Of a stretch of DNA of 64,000 nucleotides, positions 1 to 8,025 are shown in pieces; the stretch's first letter is position 1; every line of letters starts with the position of its first letter. Location of the stretch: contig CAPOZU010000007.1 of the NCBI GenBank assembly GCA_948676835.1, positions 28,003 through 92,002 of the forward strand, written 5' to 3'. This DNA is from an uncultured Clostridia bacterium. Lineage in GTDB: Bacteria; Bacillota; Clostridia; TANB77; CAG-508. The position numbers and the translations under genes are program-made. The notes beneath the pieces were generated by a model. That model was not told the origin of the DNA and did not search any database. It saw only the letters and a program-made list of their open reading frames with translations.

Positions 1-2
1 TT

Positions 3-119
3 AAAAAATTAAATGACGAAGGTGCAACAATAATTATGATAACACATGAACAAGAAATAGCAGAACATGCAAATAAAATTTATTATATAAGAGATGGAAT
101 GCTTAGAAAGGAAAAATAG
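3..119 (+). CDS. ABC transporter ATP-binding protein, C-terminal end only
   Basis: Only the last 38 codons lie in the window; the gene begins upstream. The readable end contains GATIIMITHEQEIAEHA, which fits the H-loop histidine region (ITHE) of a LolD/MacB-type ABC ATPase, followed by the usual IYYIRDGML tail. It ends with TAG directly before the ATG of the adaptor gene, so it is the first visible gene of a three-gene exporter operon. It would energise the FtsX/MacB-type permease downstream. The substrate is unknown. Confidence 0.85.
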   Translation, partial: KKLNDEGATIIMITHEQEIAEHANKIYYIRDGMLRKEK

Positions 120-1736
120 ATGAATAAGGGAAAAAGTAAAAAATGGCTTAAATACATAATTATAGTAGCTATTATTTTAGCAATTATTGCAGGCATAATA
201 ACTTTCTTTGTAACTCGTAAGAAAAATGAAGTACCAGTTTATTCGGTAAGTGATGTTGGAAACATAAATTATTGGGAAAATAATTCTAAAACAGAAGGCA
301 TGATAAAAGAAGATAAAATGCAATCTGTATACTTGAGTTCTACTCAAAAAGTAGAAAAAGTTATGGTAAAAGAAGGTCAAAAAGTAAAAACTGGTGATGT
401 ATTGTTAAAATATAATACAACACTTTCTAATTTAGAATTAGAAAGAAAAAACTTAGATATAAAAAAAGCTGAATTAGAACTTTCAAATGCACAAAAAGAA
501 TTAGAAAAAATTAAAACATATAAACCTGGGGAGCCAACTTATGGTAGTTTGCCAGAAGAACCAATAGTAGAGCCTACTGAAAAGCCAAAGTTTCATGATA
601 CAGTACCAGAACTTACTCCTCCTAAGCCTACAGTGCCTATAGAAAAGGAAGTGAAACCTGCTCCACTTACAGGAGATGGAACTATTGATAAACCATATTT
701 ATTTGTTTGGAAAGAAAATAAAGAATATGAACAAGAATTTATTAAAGCTTTAATTGAAAGAACTGGTGAAAATAAAACCGAAGTTATTGCTATATTTATG
801 ATTAGAGAAGATGATAGTATAACTGGGAACTTAAAAAGTAGTTCAAAGATAAAATTTATTAAAAAAGATGAAAACTATACATTTTCTATATTAGGAGCTT
901 CTACTGGTGATGAAAATGATCCTTTATATCCTAATGAAAATAATACAGATAATAATGAAACACCTGTTGTGCCAGAACTTCCAGAAGTTGGACCAATTTA
1001 TACTGCAGCTGAGTTAAAACAAATGATTGCTGAAAAAGAAAATTCAATTAATGACATAATATTAAATATTAAGGTTGCTAAAAGTGAATTAAAAAAATTA
1101 CAAGAAGAAGCCAAAAATAATGCTGTTTATAGTAAAATCGATGGAGTAATTAAAACAGTTTTAAATGTTGAATCAGAAGAAGCTAAAACCAAACCAATAA
1201 TAGTAGTATCAAGTGGTGGTGGATACTATGTACAAGGAAGAGTTGGAGAATTTGATTTAGAAAGAATTAAAGTAGGACAAAAAGTAAATGTGCAAGCTTT
1301 TGAAAGTGGTGCTTCAAATCAAGGTACTATTGAAAAAATAGCAGATGTTCCTTTAACAGATAGATACTATAATGGTATGGGAAATAGCAATACGTCATAT
1401 TATCCTTATACTGTAAAATTAGATGATAGCGTTAATTTTAAAGAAGGTGAATATGCATCAATAGAACCAATTTTTGAAGAAGAACAATCAAGTTCATTTT
1501 ATATAACTGGAGCTTTTGTTCTTTCTGAAAATGGAAAAAACTATGTTTACATGGCAGGAGAAAATAATAAATTAGAAAAACGCGAATTGAATATTGGTAA
1601 AAATATGCATGGAAGTTTAGAAGTTCGTGGTGGAATAACAATGGAAGATAGAGTAGCTTTTCCTTATGGTAAAAATATAAAGGAAGGAACTCCAATAGTA
1701 GACGGATCTTTAGAAGATTTGTATAGTGGAATGTAG
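120..1736 (+). CDS. HlyD/MacA-like membrane-fusion adaptor of an ABC exporter
   Basis: A 538-residue adaptor with one N-terminal membrane anchor (about residues 10-32), a biotinyl-lipoyl-like segment (VMVKEGQKVKTGDVLLKY, about 80-97) and a coiled-coil hairpin. The second lipoyl half (YSKIDGVIKTVLNVE) and a beta-barrel follow. The hairpin is interrupted at about residues 138-300 by a Pro/Glu-rich linker and a small globular insert. The insert contains GDGTIDKPYLFVW and is followed by an acidic Asn-rich linker. Operon position between ATPase and permease supports a MacAB-like exporter role. The ATG follows the upstream stop codon directly. Substrate not predictable. Confidence 0.85.
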   Translation: MNKGKSKKWLKYIIIVAIILAIIAGIITFFVTRKKNEVPVYSVSDVGNINYWENNSKTEGMIKEDKMQSVYLSSTQKVEKVMVKEGQKVKTGDVLLKYNTTLSNLELERKNLDIKKAELELSNAQKELEKIKTYKPGEPTYGSLPEEPIVEPTEKPKFHDTVPELTPPKPTVPIEKEVKPAPLTGDGTIDKPYLFVWKENKEYEQEFIKALIERTGENKTEVIAIFMIREDDSITGNLKSSSKIKFIKKDENYTFSILGASTGDENDPLYPNENNTDNNETPVVPELPEVGPIYTAAELKQMIAEKENSINDIILNIKVAKSELKKLQEEAKNNAVYSKIDGVIKTVLNVESEEAKTKPIIVVSSGGGYYVQGRVGEFDLERIKVGQKVNVQAFESGASNQGTIEKIADVPLTDRYYNGMGNSNTSYYPYTVKLDDSVNFKEGEYASIEPIFEEEQSSSFYITGAFVLSENGKNYVYMAGENNKLEKRELNIGKNMHGSLEVRGGITMEDRVAFPYGKNIKEGTPIVDGSLEDLYSGM

Positions 1737-1753
1737 AATTGAGGTGAGTAAAA

Positions 1754-3010
1754 TTGATTGAAAATATATCACTTGCATTTCAAGGAATATGGTCGCATAA
1801 ATTGCGTTCGTTCCTTACAATGCTTGGAATTATTATTGGTATAGCTGCAATTATGACAATTGTTTCTACTATTCAGGGAACAAATGAACAAATAAAACAA
1901 AATTTAATTGGTTCTGGAACAGATGCTGTAAAAATAGAATTATATCAAGGAGATATGCAACTTGAATTCATGTGGAATCCAATTCCAGATGGTGTTCCAA
2001 CAATATCACAAGATGTAAAAAATCAAATCTTGGAATTAGAAGAGGTACAAAAAGCTTCTTTATATAATTCAAGAAGGTACTCAGAGAATATTTTTTATCA
2101 AAATACAGCATATTCAGGGGCTTTACTTGGAATAGATAAAGATTATTTTGATGTATATAATTATTACATACAGTATGGAAGAAATTTTGAAGAAAATGAT
2201 TTCAAAAATTACAAAAAAGTTGCAATATTGGATTCTATAGCTGCTAAAAGTTTATTTCAAAGTGAAATTCCTATAGGAAAAACAATAGAAATAAATAGTG
2301 AAGCATATATTGTAATAGGCGTTGCAGACAAAAATTCAAAATTTAAGCCTGTAATTAATAGTATATCTGATTATATGACATATATGGAAGAATCAAATGG
2401 AGAGATATTTGTACCAATATCAAATTGGCCAATTTTATATAATTTTGATGAACCAGAAAATATAGTAGTAAAAGCAACAAGTACAGATGATATGGCAAAA
2501 GCCGGAAAAAGAACATCTGAAATATTATCTGAAAGAATTGTAAATCAAGATGAAAATAATCAAATAAGTTATAAAAATGATGATTTACTAAAACAAGCAA
2601 AACAATTACAAGAATTAGGCTCATCTACTAATAATCAATTATTATTAATTGCTAGTATATCACTTGTTGTTGGTGGTATTGGTGTTATGAACATAATGCT
2701 TGTATCTGTAACAGAAAGAACAAAAGAAATAGGATTAAAAAGAGCAATAGGAGCAAAGAGAAAACGTATTTTATGGCAATTTTTAACAGAAGCTTCTGTT
2801 CTTACAAGTATAGGTGGTATTTTAGGAATAATAATAGGAATTATAATTTCTCAGATTATTTCAAGAATTTCAATGATACCAGTAGCTATAAGCATACCAG
2901 CAACTATAATATCAGTTGTATTTTCAATGGTAATTGGAATTATTTTTGGAATAATTCCAGCAATGAAAGCATCTAAATTAAATCCAATTGATGCATTAAG
3001 ATCAGAATAA
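1754..3010 (+). CDS. MacB/FtsX-type ABC transporter permease
   Basis: A 418-residue permease of the MacB family. The first membrane helix (about residues 15-40, LRSFLTMLGIIIGIAAIM) is followed by an extracellular MacB_PCD-like domain (about 45-285). Three C-terminal helices carry the FtsX signature TERTKEIGLKRAIGAKRKRI. The start is a TTG at 1754, eight bases after GAGGTGAG; no ATG is better placed. It closes the exporter operon with the ATPase and HlyD-like adaptor. A large palindromic element follows and may end transcription. Antimicrobial-peptide or lipid export is plausible from the family, but nothing here shows the substrate. Confidence 0.9.
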   Translation: MIENISLAFQGIWSHKLRSFLTMLGIIIGIAAIMTIVSTIQGTNEQIKQNLIGSGTDAVKIELYQGDMQLEFMWNPIPDGVPTISQDVKNQILELEEVQKASLYNSRRYSENIFYQNTAYSGALLGIDKDYFDVYNYYIQYGRNFEENDFKNYKKVAILDSIAAKSLFQSEIPIGKTIEINSEAYIVIGVADKNSKFKPVINSISDYMTYMEESNGEIFVPISNWPILYNFDEPENIVVKATSTDDMAKAGKRTSEILSERIVNQDENNQISYKNDDLLKQAKQLQELGSSTNNQLLLIASISLVVGGIGVMNIMLVSVTERTKEIGLKRAIGAKRKRILWQFLTEASVLTSIGGILGIIIGIIISQIISRISMIPVAISIPATIISVVFSMVIGIIFGIIPAMKASKLNPIDALRSE

Positions 3011-3013
3011 TAT

Positions 3014-3277
3014 AATTTAGATAAGTTTCTTAAATTTTATATTAAATATAATAAATACAATAAATGGTATATTATATTACTTTCTTATACACCTTGGTGT
3101 CGCAACTCGCTAGTTGTTAATTATAAAATAAATTTTATAATTAACACTTACAGGATAGTTGCTCCAAATCGCACTTACTTCGTTCGTTTGGTCGCTTACG
3201 TGGTGTATTTAAAAGTAATATAATATACCGTTTATTGTATTAGATTATGTAGAAAAATAAAAATTTATCTAAATTTG
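3014..3277. repeat. Large palindromic intergenic element A
   Basis: Inverted arms 3054-3083 and 3212-3241 (AATACAATAAATGGTATAT and its near-perfect complement) enclose smaller palindromes: ACACCTTGGTGT (3090-3101) and an AT-rich one at 3118-3144. Weaker complementarity extends outward to about 3014 and 3277. No open reading frame. The core at 3081-3145 recurs at 63926-63990. It resembles a MITE or an interspersed palindromic repeat and could also act as a terminator between the permease and the convergent LysR gene. Confidence 0.7.
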
Positions 3278-3283
3278 TTTTTT

Positions 3284-4171
3284 CTAATTAGTAATTATTT
3301 TAATAAATTTTTCTGTAGCAAAACTACATATCATATTTTTAGGTAAAACAATTCCAAGACTTCTTTTTGGAATTGTTTCTTTTATAGGAATTTCAAAAAG
3401 CTGATTGTTATTTAATTCATCTTGTGCAAATTCTTTAGTTATATATGCAATTCCAAGTCCTATTTTAGCAAATTCTTTAACTAAACCATAACTTACTATA
3501 TCAAATTTTGGATGGAATTTAACATTATTTGAACTCATTAAGTTGTTTAAAAAAGTTCTTGTATTAGAAGGTTCTTTTTGAGTAACAATTGGATAATTAG
3601 AAACTAGTTCTTCAAGAGAAATAGGTTTTTTTATTTTTTCTTTATATTCTAGATTTCCAGCAAACCCATCATGAAGAATCGCACATTCTGTGATTTCTAA
3701 ATCCTCATCATTTTCCATAGGAAGATTTACTATTAAAACATCAAGACTTCCTTTTTTTAAATCTGATATCAAATTATGAGTCAAACCATTTGTAACAGAA
3801 ATATCAATATTAGGAAATTCTTTATGAAATTTTGCTATATATTGAACTAAAAAGTATTTGGTTACAGTACTACTTGCACCAATTTTAATAGTACCAGTTT
3901 CTAAATTTTTTAGAGAAGTAAGTTTGTGTTCACCATTCATAAAACTTTCAACACCATTTTTTATAAAATTATAAAAAATTTTTCCATTTTCTGTTAAAGT
4001 AACACCTTTTGGACTTCTATTAAAAAGAGTAATACCAAGTTCCTGTTCTAATTTTTGGAGAGATTTTGTAACAGCAGGTTGAGAAATATATAGGAAATTA
4101 GCAGCTTTTGTAATACTACCATAAAGAGCTACTGTATAAAATATTTTATAAGATTCGTAATTAATATCCAT
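3284..4171 (-). CDS. LysR-family transcriptional regulator
   Basis: A 295-residue regulator with an N-terminal winged helix-turn-helix (YKIFYTVALYGSITKAANFL, then SQPAVTKSLQKLEQELG) and a LysR substrate-binding domain from about residue 90. I place the start at the second ATG (4171), eight bases from GAGG; the ATG six bases upstream leaves too little spacing. It is divergent from the nitrilase-like gene with about 100 bp between, the usual LysR arrangement, so that gene is a candidate target. Effector unknown. Confidence 0.88.
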   Translation of the reverse strand: MDINYESYKIFYTVALYGSITKAANFLYISQPAVTKSLQKLEQELGITLFNRSPKGVTLTENGKIFYNFIKNGVESFMNGEHKLTSLKNLETGTIKIGASSTVTKYFLVQYIAKFHKEFPNIDISVTNGLTHNLISDLKKGSLDVLIVNLPMENDEDLEITECAILHDGFAGNLEYKEKIKKPISLEELVSNYPIVTQKEPSNTRTFLNNLMSSNNVKFHPKFDIVSYGLVKEFAKIGLGIAYITKEFAQDELNNNQLFEIPIKETIPKRSLGIVLPKNMICSFATEKFIKIITN

Positions 4172-4272
4172 ACACATAACCTCACGTTATAATAAATATA
4201 AATAATATATATTTGAATTATACTACAAAAGGGAATATAATGCAATCATCAAAGAGAAAGGAGTATATAAAT

Positions 4273-5130
4273 ATGCGGATGAATGATTATTTGTCGGTAT
4301 GTATGTTTCAATTAAAAGTTCATTTAGATTGCAATAGTGAAAATGAATATTTGATTGAAACAGAAGATTCCTTGATGCAAATTGAATCTGCTTTTCGTAT
4401 TATTGAAGAAAAAAAGCCAGACGTATCGCTCTTCCCAGAAATGGCATATTTAGAGAGATATGATAAGAGGTATCAGGAATTATCGATATCAAGAATTATT
4501 GTAGCAGGAAGTTATTACAAAGATGGAATTAATACAACTGTAGTATTTGAAAATGGGAAAAAGCATGAACTTGCAAAGGACTATGCATCTGGTGCAGAAC
4601 CTATGGCAAGAAAAATTACTTTTATTCAGCCTAAAGATTTCTTGAGAAGTAAACTAAAAAGCCATGAATTTTGGGTAAAAGGAAAAAAGATTTATATTCT
4701 TAATTGTATGGAATATTATCATGCAGCTTATTATATTGCAAGAGATGAAAAACTCAAAAATAAGCTGTTTGGAATATTTACAGTTTGCTCAAATTCTAAT
4801 ACTCATGTTTTTGAAGAAGAAACGGTGTGTATTCATAATCATAATGAAAGCCTGTATACGTTCACCTTAAACTGTGTTAGCACATACAAGGGCGAAAGTT
4901 ATGGAGATGGGCAAAGTTATATTTATGGACCTGTTTCTGTTCATGAAAAAGAGTGGCTTGTGAAAGAAGGAATTGAGAGTAAGAAAAATGCATGTCATAT
5001 CCTTTCGCTTTCTAAAGAAAATGCTCAATTTATTTATGGAAAATTTGTGTTTTCTGAAAATTTGAGCAGATTTGGCAGAAGCGATAAGTATTTGAATAAC
5101 CCCAGAGATGTCATTGTAAATAATTTATAA
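4273..5130 (+). CDS. Nitrilase-superfamily-like (carbon-nitrogen hydrolase) protein
   Basis: About 285 residues. A Glu in VSLFPEMAYLE, a Lys in ARKITFI and a Cys in KKIYILNCMEYYH are in the right order and spacing for the Glu-Lys-Cys triad of the nitrilase superfamily, but sequence around them is divergent, so the reaction is not assignable. Start chosen at ATG 4273, nine bases after AAAGGAG. Base composition is higher in GC than the surroundings. Fifteen bases separate it from coaB, suggesting co-transcription and a possible pantetheine or CoA-related role (inference). Codon 2 is CGG. Confidence 0.55.
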   Translation: MRMNDYLSVCMFQLKVHLDCNSENEYLIETEDSLMQIESAFRIIEEKKPDVSLFPEMAYLERYDKRYQELSISRIIVAGSYYKDGINTTVVFENGKKHELAKDYASGAEPMARKITFIQPKDFLRSKLKSHEFWVKGKKIYILNCMEYYHAAYYIARDEKLKNKLFGIFTVCSNSNTHVFEEETVCIHNHNESLYTFTLNCVSTYKGESYGDGQSYIYGPVSVHEKEWLVKEGIESKKNACHILSLSKENAQFIYGKFVFSENLSRFGRSDKYLNNPRDVIVNNL

Positions 5131-5145
5131 TAGGAGGAAAAAACA

Positions 5146-5913
5146 ATGAAAAAGAACATTATTATCACATCTGGTCCTACCAATGAGAGAATTGATGCTG
5201 TAATGAAAATCACAAATATGTCTACTGGAGCACTTGGCAATGTTATCGCTGAGACTTTTTTGGAAGATAAATATGATGAAATTGGAACTATTTATTATGT
5301 TTCTACCAAAATGTCTTATAAACCGAGAATTGCAAGTGAGAAAGTACAGTTTGTGACTGTTGAATCTACTCAGGATTTGATAGATAGCCTTCAGAGAATT
5401 TTTGCTACTACCAAAATTGATATCATAATTCATTCTGCGGCAGTTGGAGATTACGCAGGTAAATACACCATCAGAGCAGAAGAATTGATTGATGAAATTT
5501 GGGATACTATTCAGAAGGCAGAAGATAAAGATGAGGTTACTAAAGATGTTCTTATGAACATTTTTGAAAATCCGTCTACTGTCTGCAATGATAGTACCAA
5601 AATTTCTTCTTATGAACCTCATTTGATGACAATGATGAAACTTACTCCTAAGGTTATTAGCCAGATCAAAGAGATGGCGCCTGATGTGACCTTGGTGGGA
5701 TTTAAACTTCTTGAAGGTGTCAGCAAAGAGGAACTGTTCGGTGTTGCTGATAGATTGAGAATTAAAAATCATGCGGATTACATTGTTGCTAACGATTTGG
5801 CAAAAATTGGTGGTGGCAAGCATTGGGCAATGATTTTGAATGAAAACGGCATTGTAACGGAATGTAATACTAAAAAAGAAATTGCAAAAGCATTGGAAAA
5901 TATTCTCTTTTAA
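5146..5913 (+). CDS. coaB: Phosphopantothenate--cysteine ligase, stand-alone CoaB type
   Basis: A 255-residue protein resembling stand-alone CoaB of streptococci and other Firmicutes: N-terminal nucleotide-binding start IIITSGPTNERIDAVMKITN, STGALGNVIAE, HSAAVGDYAG, LVGFKLLEGV and the C-terminal NHADYIVANDL. It would join cysteine to 4'-phosphopantothenate in CoA synthesis, in the cytoplasm. No coaC lies beside it. It has a good AGGAGG site and is probably in one transcript with the nitrilase-like gene. Composition is GC-richer than the core, consistent with acquisition. The function call is secure; substrate preference within the family is not. Confidence 0.8.
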   Translation: MKKNIIITSGPTNERIDAVMKITNMSTGALGNVIAETFLEDKYDEIGTIYYVSTKMSYKPRIASEKVQFVTVESTQDLIDSLQRIFATTKIDIIIHSAAVGDYAGKYTIRAEELIDEIWDTIQKAEDKDEVTKDVLMNIFENPSTVCNDSTKISSYEPHLMTMMKLTPKVISQIKEMAPDVTLVGFKLLEGVSKEELFGVADRLRIKNHADYIVANDLAKIGGGKHWAMILNENGIVTECNTKKEIAKALENILF

Positions 5914-5960
5914 TTAAAAGAGAATGGCAAAGAGCCGGGAGAGATTTTTCTCCCGGCTCT
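5902..5960 (+). terminator. Palindrome plus GC-rich terminator hairpin after coaB
   Basis: A perfect 24-bp palindrome (5902-5925) overlaps the coaB stop codon. A second hairpin at 5931-5960 (arms AGAGCCGGGAGA / TCTCCCGGCTCT) is followed by a modest T-rich tail. It sits between two convergent genes and may terminate both. Confidence 0.8.
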
Positions 5961-6018
5961 TGCTTGTTATTCTTAAGCAAAAAAGATTTTACTTATATTT
6001 TACCACCTCTTAAAAATG

Positions 6019-7017
6019 TTACTGAGAAACTCCGCTTACCCAGGCAGGTACTTCTTCAAGAGTACAAGTACTGAAGTCGCCAGTTTCCGCATTTACGAAC
6101 ATCATACCTTCAATGTTTCTTCCAGCACGAAGCCACTTGAAAGTACCGTAGGTACAGACATAGTATACTTCATCCTCGCCATTTTCGGTAGGTTTGAGCT
6201 GGAAGCTCCAGTTTCCAAAGAAAATCTTGGTAGGCATGTATTCACGAGCAACCATAGAAGGATTACAGGTGCTGTTATGATTAGGTGTGTAGCGCAGATT
6301 CTTTTTTATGATAGTAGGCTGATTATCCTCAATCACAACGTATCCTGCAAAGTTTACATTTTCCTCACGGCTCAGGGGGATTACAACTTTTCCATTACGA
6401 TTGATTGCATTCCCAAGCTGATAACCATCAATGAGAACTTCACTTTCCAGAGTCTTAAGCGTATCAACACTTACAACAGGTACATTTTCTTCCTGAAGGA
6501 ATGTTGTAGTCTCCTGCTGATGGCTATAGTTATAGCAAGAGCCAGCAATGTCACCACCCCAGGAAATAACAAGCAACAGAACAGAAATAATTACTGCACA
6601 GCAAGTAAATCCTTCAGGACAGTCATGTTCAAACCAATACCCTTCAGTGAGTACAGCAACTATGAACCAGTTGACTAAATGGGCAATGCCGATAACCCAG
6701 CCCGTTGAAATAAGGAACTGAGATACTGTTCGATCGGCTGCTGCGAAATAGTACCAGCATAAGAGGATTACGAATACGATGATGAAAATGATTATCTGAG
6801 TAATCAGGAAAGGGATAAATTCATCGAATGCGAAATCGAATTTTTTCTTGCTGATTCTGGCTGATCCATATCCGTTCTTGGAATCCTTTTCGTTATCAGG
6901 CGGAGTTTTTACAAAGCAGAGCCGAAGCCCCTTGATAAACTGCCTGATGAAGTGGATGTTGACGAACAGGGTGCTGAGCAGACCTCCGATAAGTGCCATG
7001 ATGATAACAGATGTCAT
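6019..7017 (-). CDS. Orphan membrane protein with C-terminal extracytoplasmic domain
   Basis: A 332-residue protein I do not recognise. Hydrophobic segments lie at about residues 3-22, 70-90, 102-122 and 138-158. A roughly 170-residue domain follows with several cysteines (SCYNYSH, STCNPS, YYVCTYG, FSTCTLEE) that could form disulfides outside the cell. It has its own promoter and ribosome site (AAAGGAGAAAC). Base composition and codon use (CTG, GGC, one in-frame CGG) are unlike the AT-rich neighbours, pointing to transfer. The opposite strand also has an open frame here, but without start signals. Confidence 0.65.
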   Translation of the reverse strand: MTSVIIMALIGGLLSTLFVNIHFIRQFIKGLRLCFVKTPPDNEKDSKNGYGSARISKKKFDFAFDEFIPFLITQIIIFIIVFVILLCWYYFAAADRTVSQFLISTGWVIGIAHLVNWFIVAVLTEGYWFEHDCPEGFTCCAVIISVLLLVISWGGDIAGSCYNYSHQQETTTFLQEENVPVVSVDTLKTLESEVLIDGYQLGNAINRNGKVVIPLSREENVNFAGYVVIEDNQPTIIKKNLRYTPNHNSTCNPSMVAREYMPTKIFFGNWSFQLKPTENGEDEVYYVCTYGTFKWLRAGRNIEGMMFVNAETGDFSTCTLEEVPAWVSGVSQ

Positions 7018-7070
7018 GATGTTTCTCCTTTCAATGTTGTTGGTAAAATGTTTATAGGGTTTACTAATAT

Positions 7071-7099
7071 ATTATAGCACTTTTTGAAAATAAAATCAA
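7071..7099 (-). promoter_or_regulatory. Sigma-A-type promoter of the orphan membrane gene
   Basis: On the minus strand: -35 TTGATT (7099-7094), 17-bp spacer, extended -10 TGCTATAAT with TATAAT at 7076-7071. Confidence 0.65.
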
Positions 7100-7146
7100 T
7101 GTTATGTAAATTACCACAATTTATTTTCTTAAAAATAAATTAATTT

Positions 7147-7176
7147 TACAATTTTGATACAATTTTGGTTTATAAT
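7147..7176 (+). promoter_or_regulatory. Tandem 11-bp response-regulator box plus -10
   Basis: TACAATTTTGA (7147-7157) is directly followed by TACAATTTTGG (7158-7168), then TATAAT at 7171-7176. Two head-to-tail 11-mers against a -10 without a proper -35 is the layout of OmpR/PhoB-type activated promoters. The same half-site repeats five times at 10195-10249, so autoregulation by the adjacent response regulator is likely (inference). Confidence 0.6.
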
Positions 7177-7194
7177 ACTTATTGAGGTGAAAAA

Positions 7195-7319
7195 GGTTGA
7201 AAAATAATTAGAATTTTGGCGTTGTCAAACTTCATTTAAAACGCGGTTACATACAAAGAGTATGCGCCCTTGCCTTTTAAATAAAGTTTTCCTAGCCAAA
7301 ATTTAATTCTTTTCCAACC
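7195..7319. repeat. Imperfect long inverted repeat, element C
   Basis: The arms start with GGTTGAAAAATAATTAGAAT at 7195 and end with its imperfect complement at 7319. They pair for about 45 bases each, including TTTTGGC/GCCAAAA and TTTAAA/TTTAAA, around a GC-richer loop. It lies in the leader between the promoter and the response-regulator gene, so it would be transcribed as a large stem-loop. No coding potential seen. The rest of the 335-bp gap (7018-7352) holds only the two promoters. Confidence 0.6.
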
Positions 7320-7352
7320 AAGTTTGTGCCTTAGAAAGGAATGAGATTAAGA

Positions 7353-8013
7353 ATGAATAAAATATTAATTGTAGAAGACGAAATTGCAATTAGTGATTTA
7401 ATAAAAATAGGTTTAGAATCTCGGAGGATATAAATGTGAAACAGCAACAGATGGAGAAATTGCTGCAGATTTAATAGAAAAAAATCAATATGATTTAATC
7501 TTATTAGATGTGATGCTTCCTAAAGTGGATGGATATGAACTCTTAGAATATATAAAACAAATGCAAGATACACCTGTAATTTTTATAACTGCTAAATCAC
7601 AAATTAAAGATAAAATAAAAGGTTTAAAAGAAGGAGCAGATGATTATATAACAAAACCTTTTGTAATGGAAGAACTTTTAGCAAGAGTAGAAGCTGTTTT
7701 AAGAAGATATAATAAATTAAGTGAAAATATATGTATTGATAATATAACAATAAATTCGGTAGCAAGAACAGTAAAAAAAGATAATGAAAAAGTTGATTTA
7801 ACACCAAAAGAGTTTGATTTGCTTATGTTACTTGTGCAGAATAAAAATACAGCATTATATAGGGAAATAATTTTCGAGAAAGTTTGGGGAGAAGAACTAG
7901 AATTTGAAACAAGAACTCTAGACTTGCATATTCAAAGATTAAGAAGAAAATTAGATTGGAAAGATAAAATAAAAACAGTATATAGAATAGGTTATATGCT
8001 TGAGATTGATTAG
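7353..8013 (+). CDS. OmpR-family response regulator, interrupted by a +1 shift at CGG
   Basis: ATG 7353 follows GAAAGGAATGAG. The first 23 codons give a normal receiver start (MNKILIVEDEIAISDLIKIG). At CGG (7422-7424) the zero frame runs into TAA two codons later. Skipping one base resumes at GGA and yields a 219-residue regulator. It has phosphoacceptor Asp52 in LILLDVMLP, a Lys in FVMEE-adjacent TKPF, and a C-terminal winged helix (TPKEFDLLMLL ... YRIGYMLEID). A GTG start at 7510 would lose the phosphoacceptor Asp, so it is unlikely. Paired with the histidine kinase 12 bp downstream. It is either recoded, mutated or a sequence error; see findings. Confidence 0.8.
7422..7425 (+). other. CGGA frameshift site 1 (response regulator)
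   Basis: Zero frame: TCT CGG AGG ATA TAA. With the C skipped: TCT GGA GGA TAT AAA, continuing the receiver domain. Confidence 0.75.
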
Positions 8014-8025
8014 AAAGGAATAAAT

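Noticed and set aside
5125..5823. 232-residue minus-strand frame across coaB
   Set aside because: Antisense shadow of a clearly recognisable CoaB; no start signals.
6016..6678. Long plus-strand frame opposite the orphan membrane gene
   Set aside because: No ribosome site or promoter; the minus-strand frame has promoter, ribosome site, membrane helices and sensible composition.
7510..8013. Response regulator starting at GTG 7510
   Set aside because: It would lose the receiver N-terminus and the phosphoacceptor Asp encoded just upstream, has no ribosome site, and the upstream frame plainly encodes the missing part.
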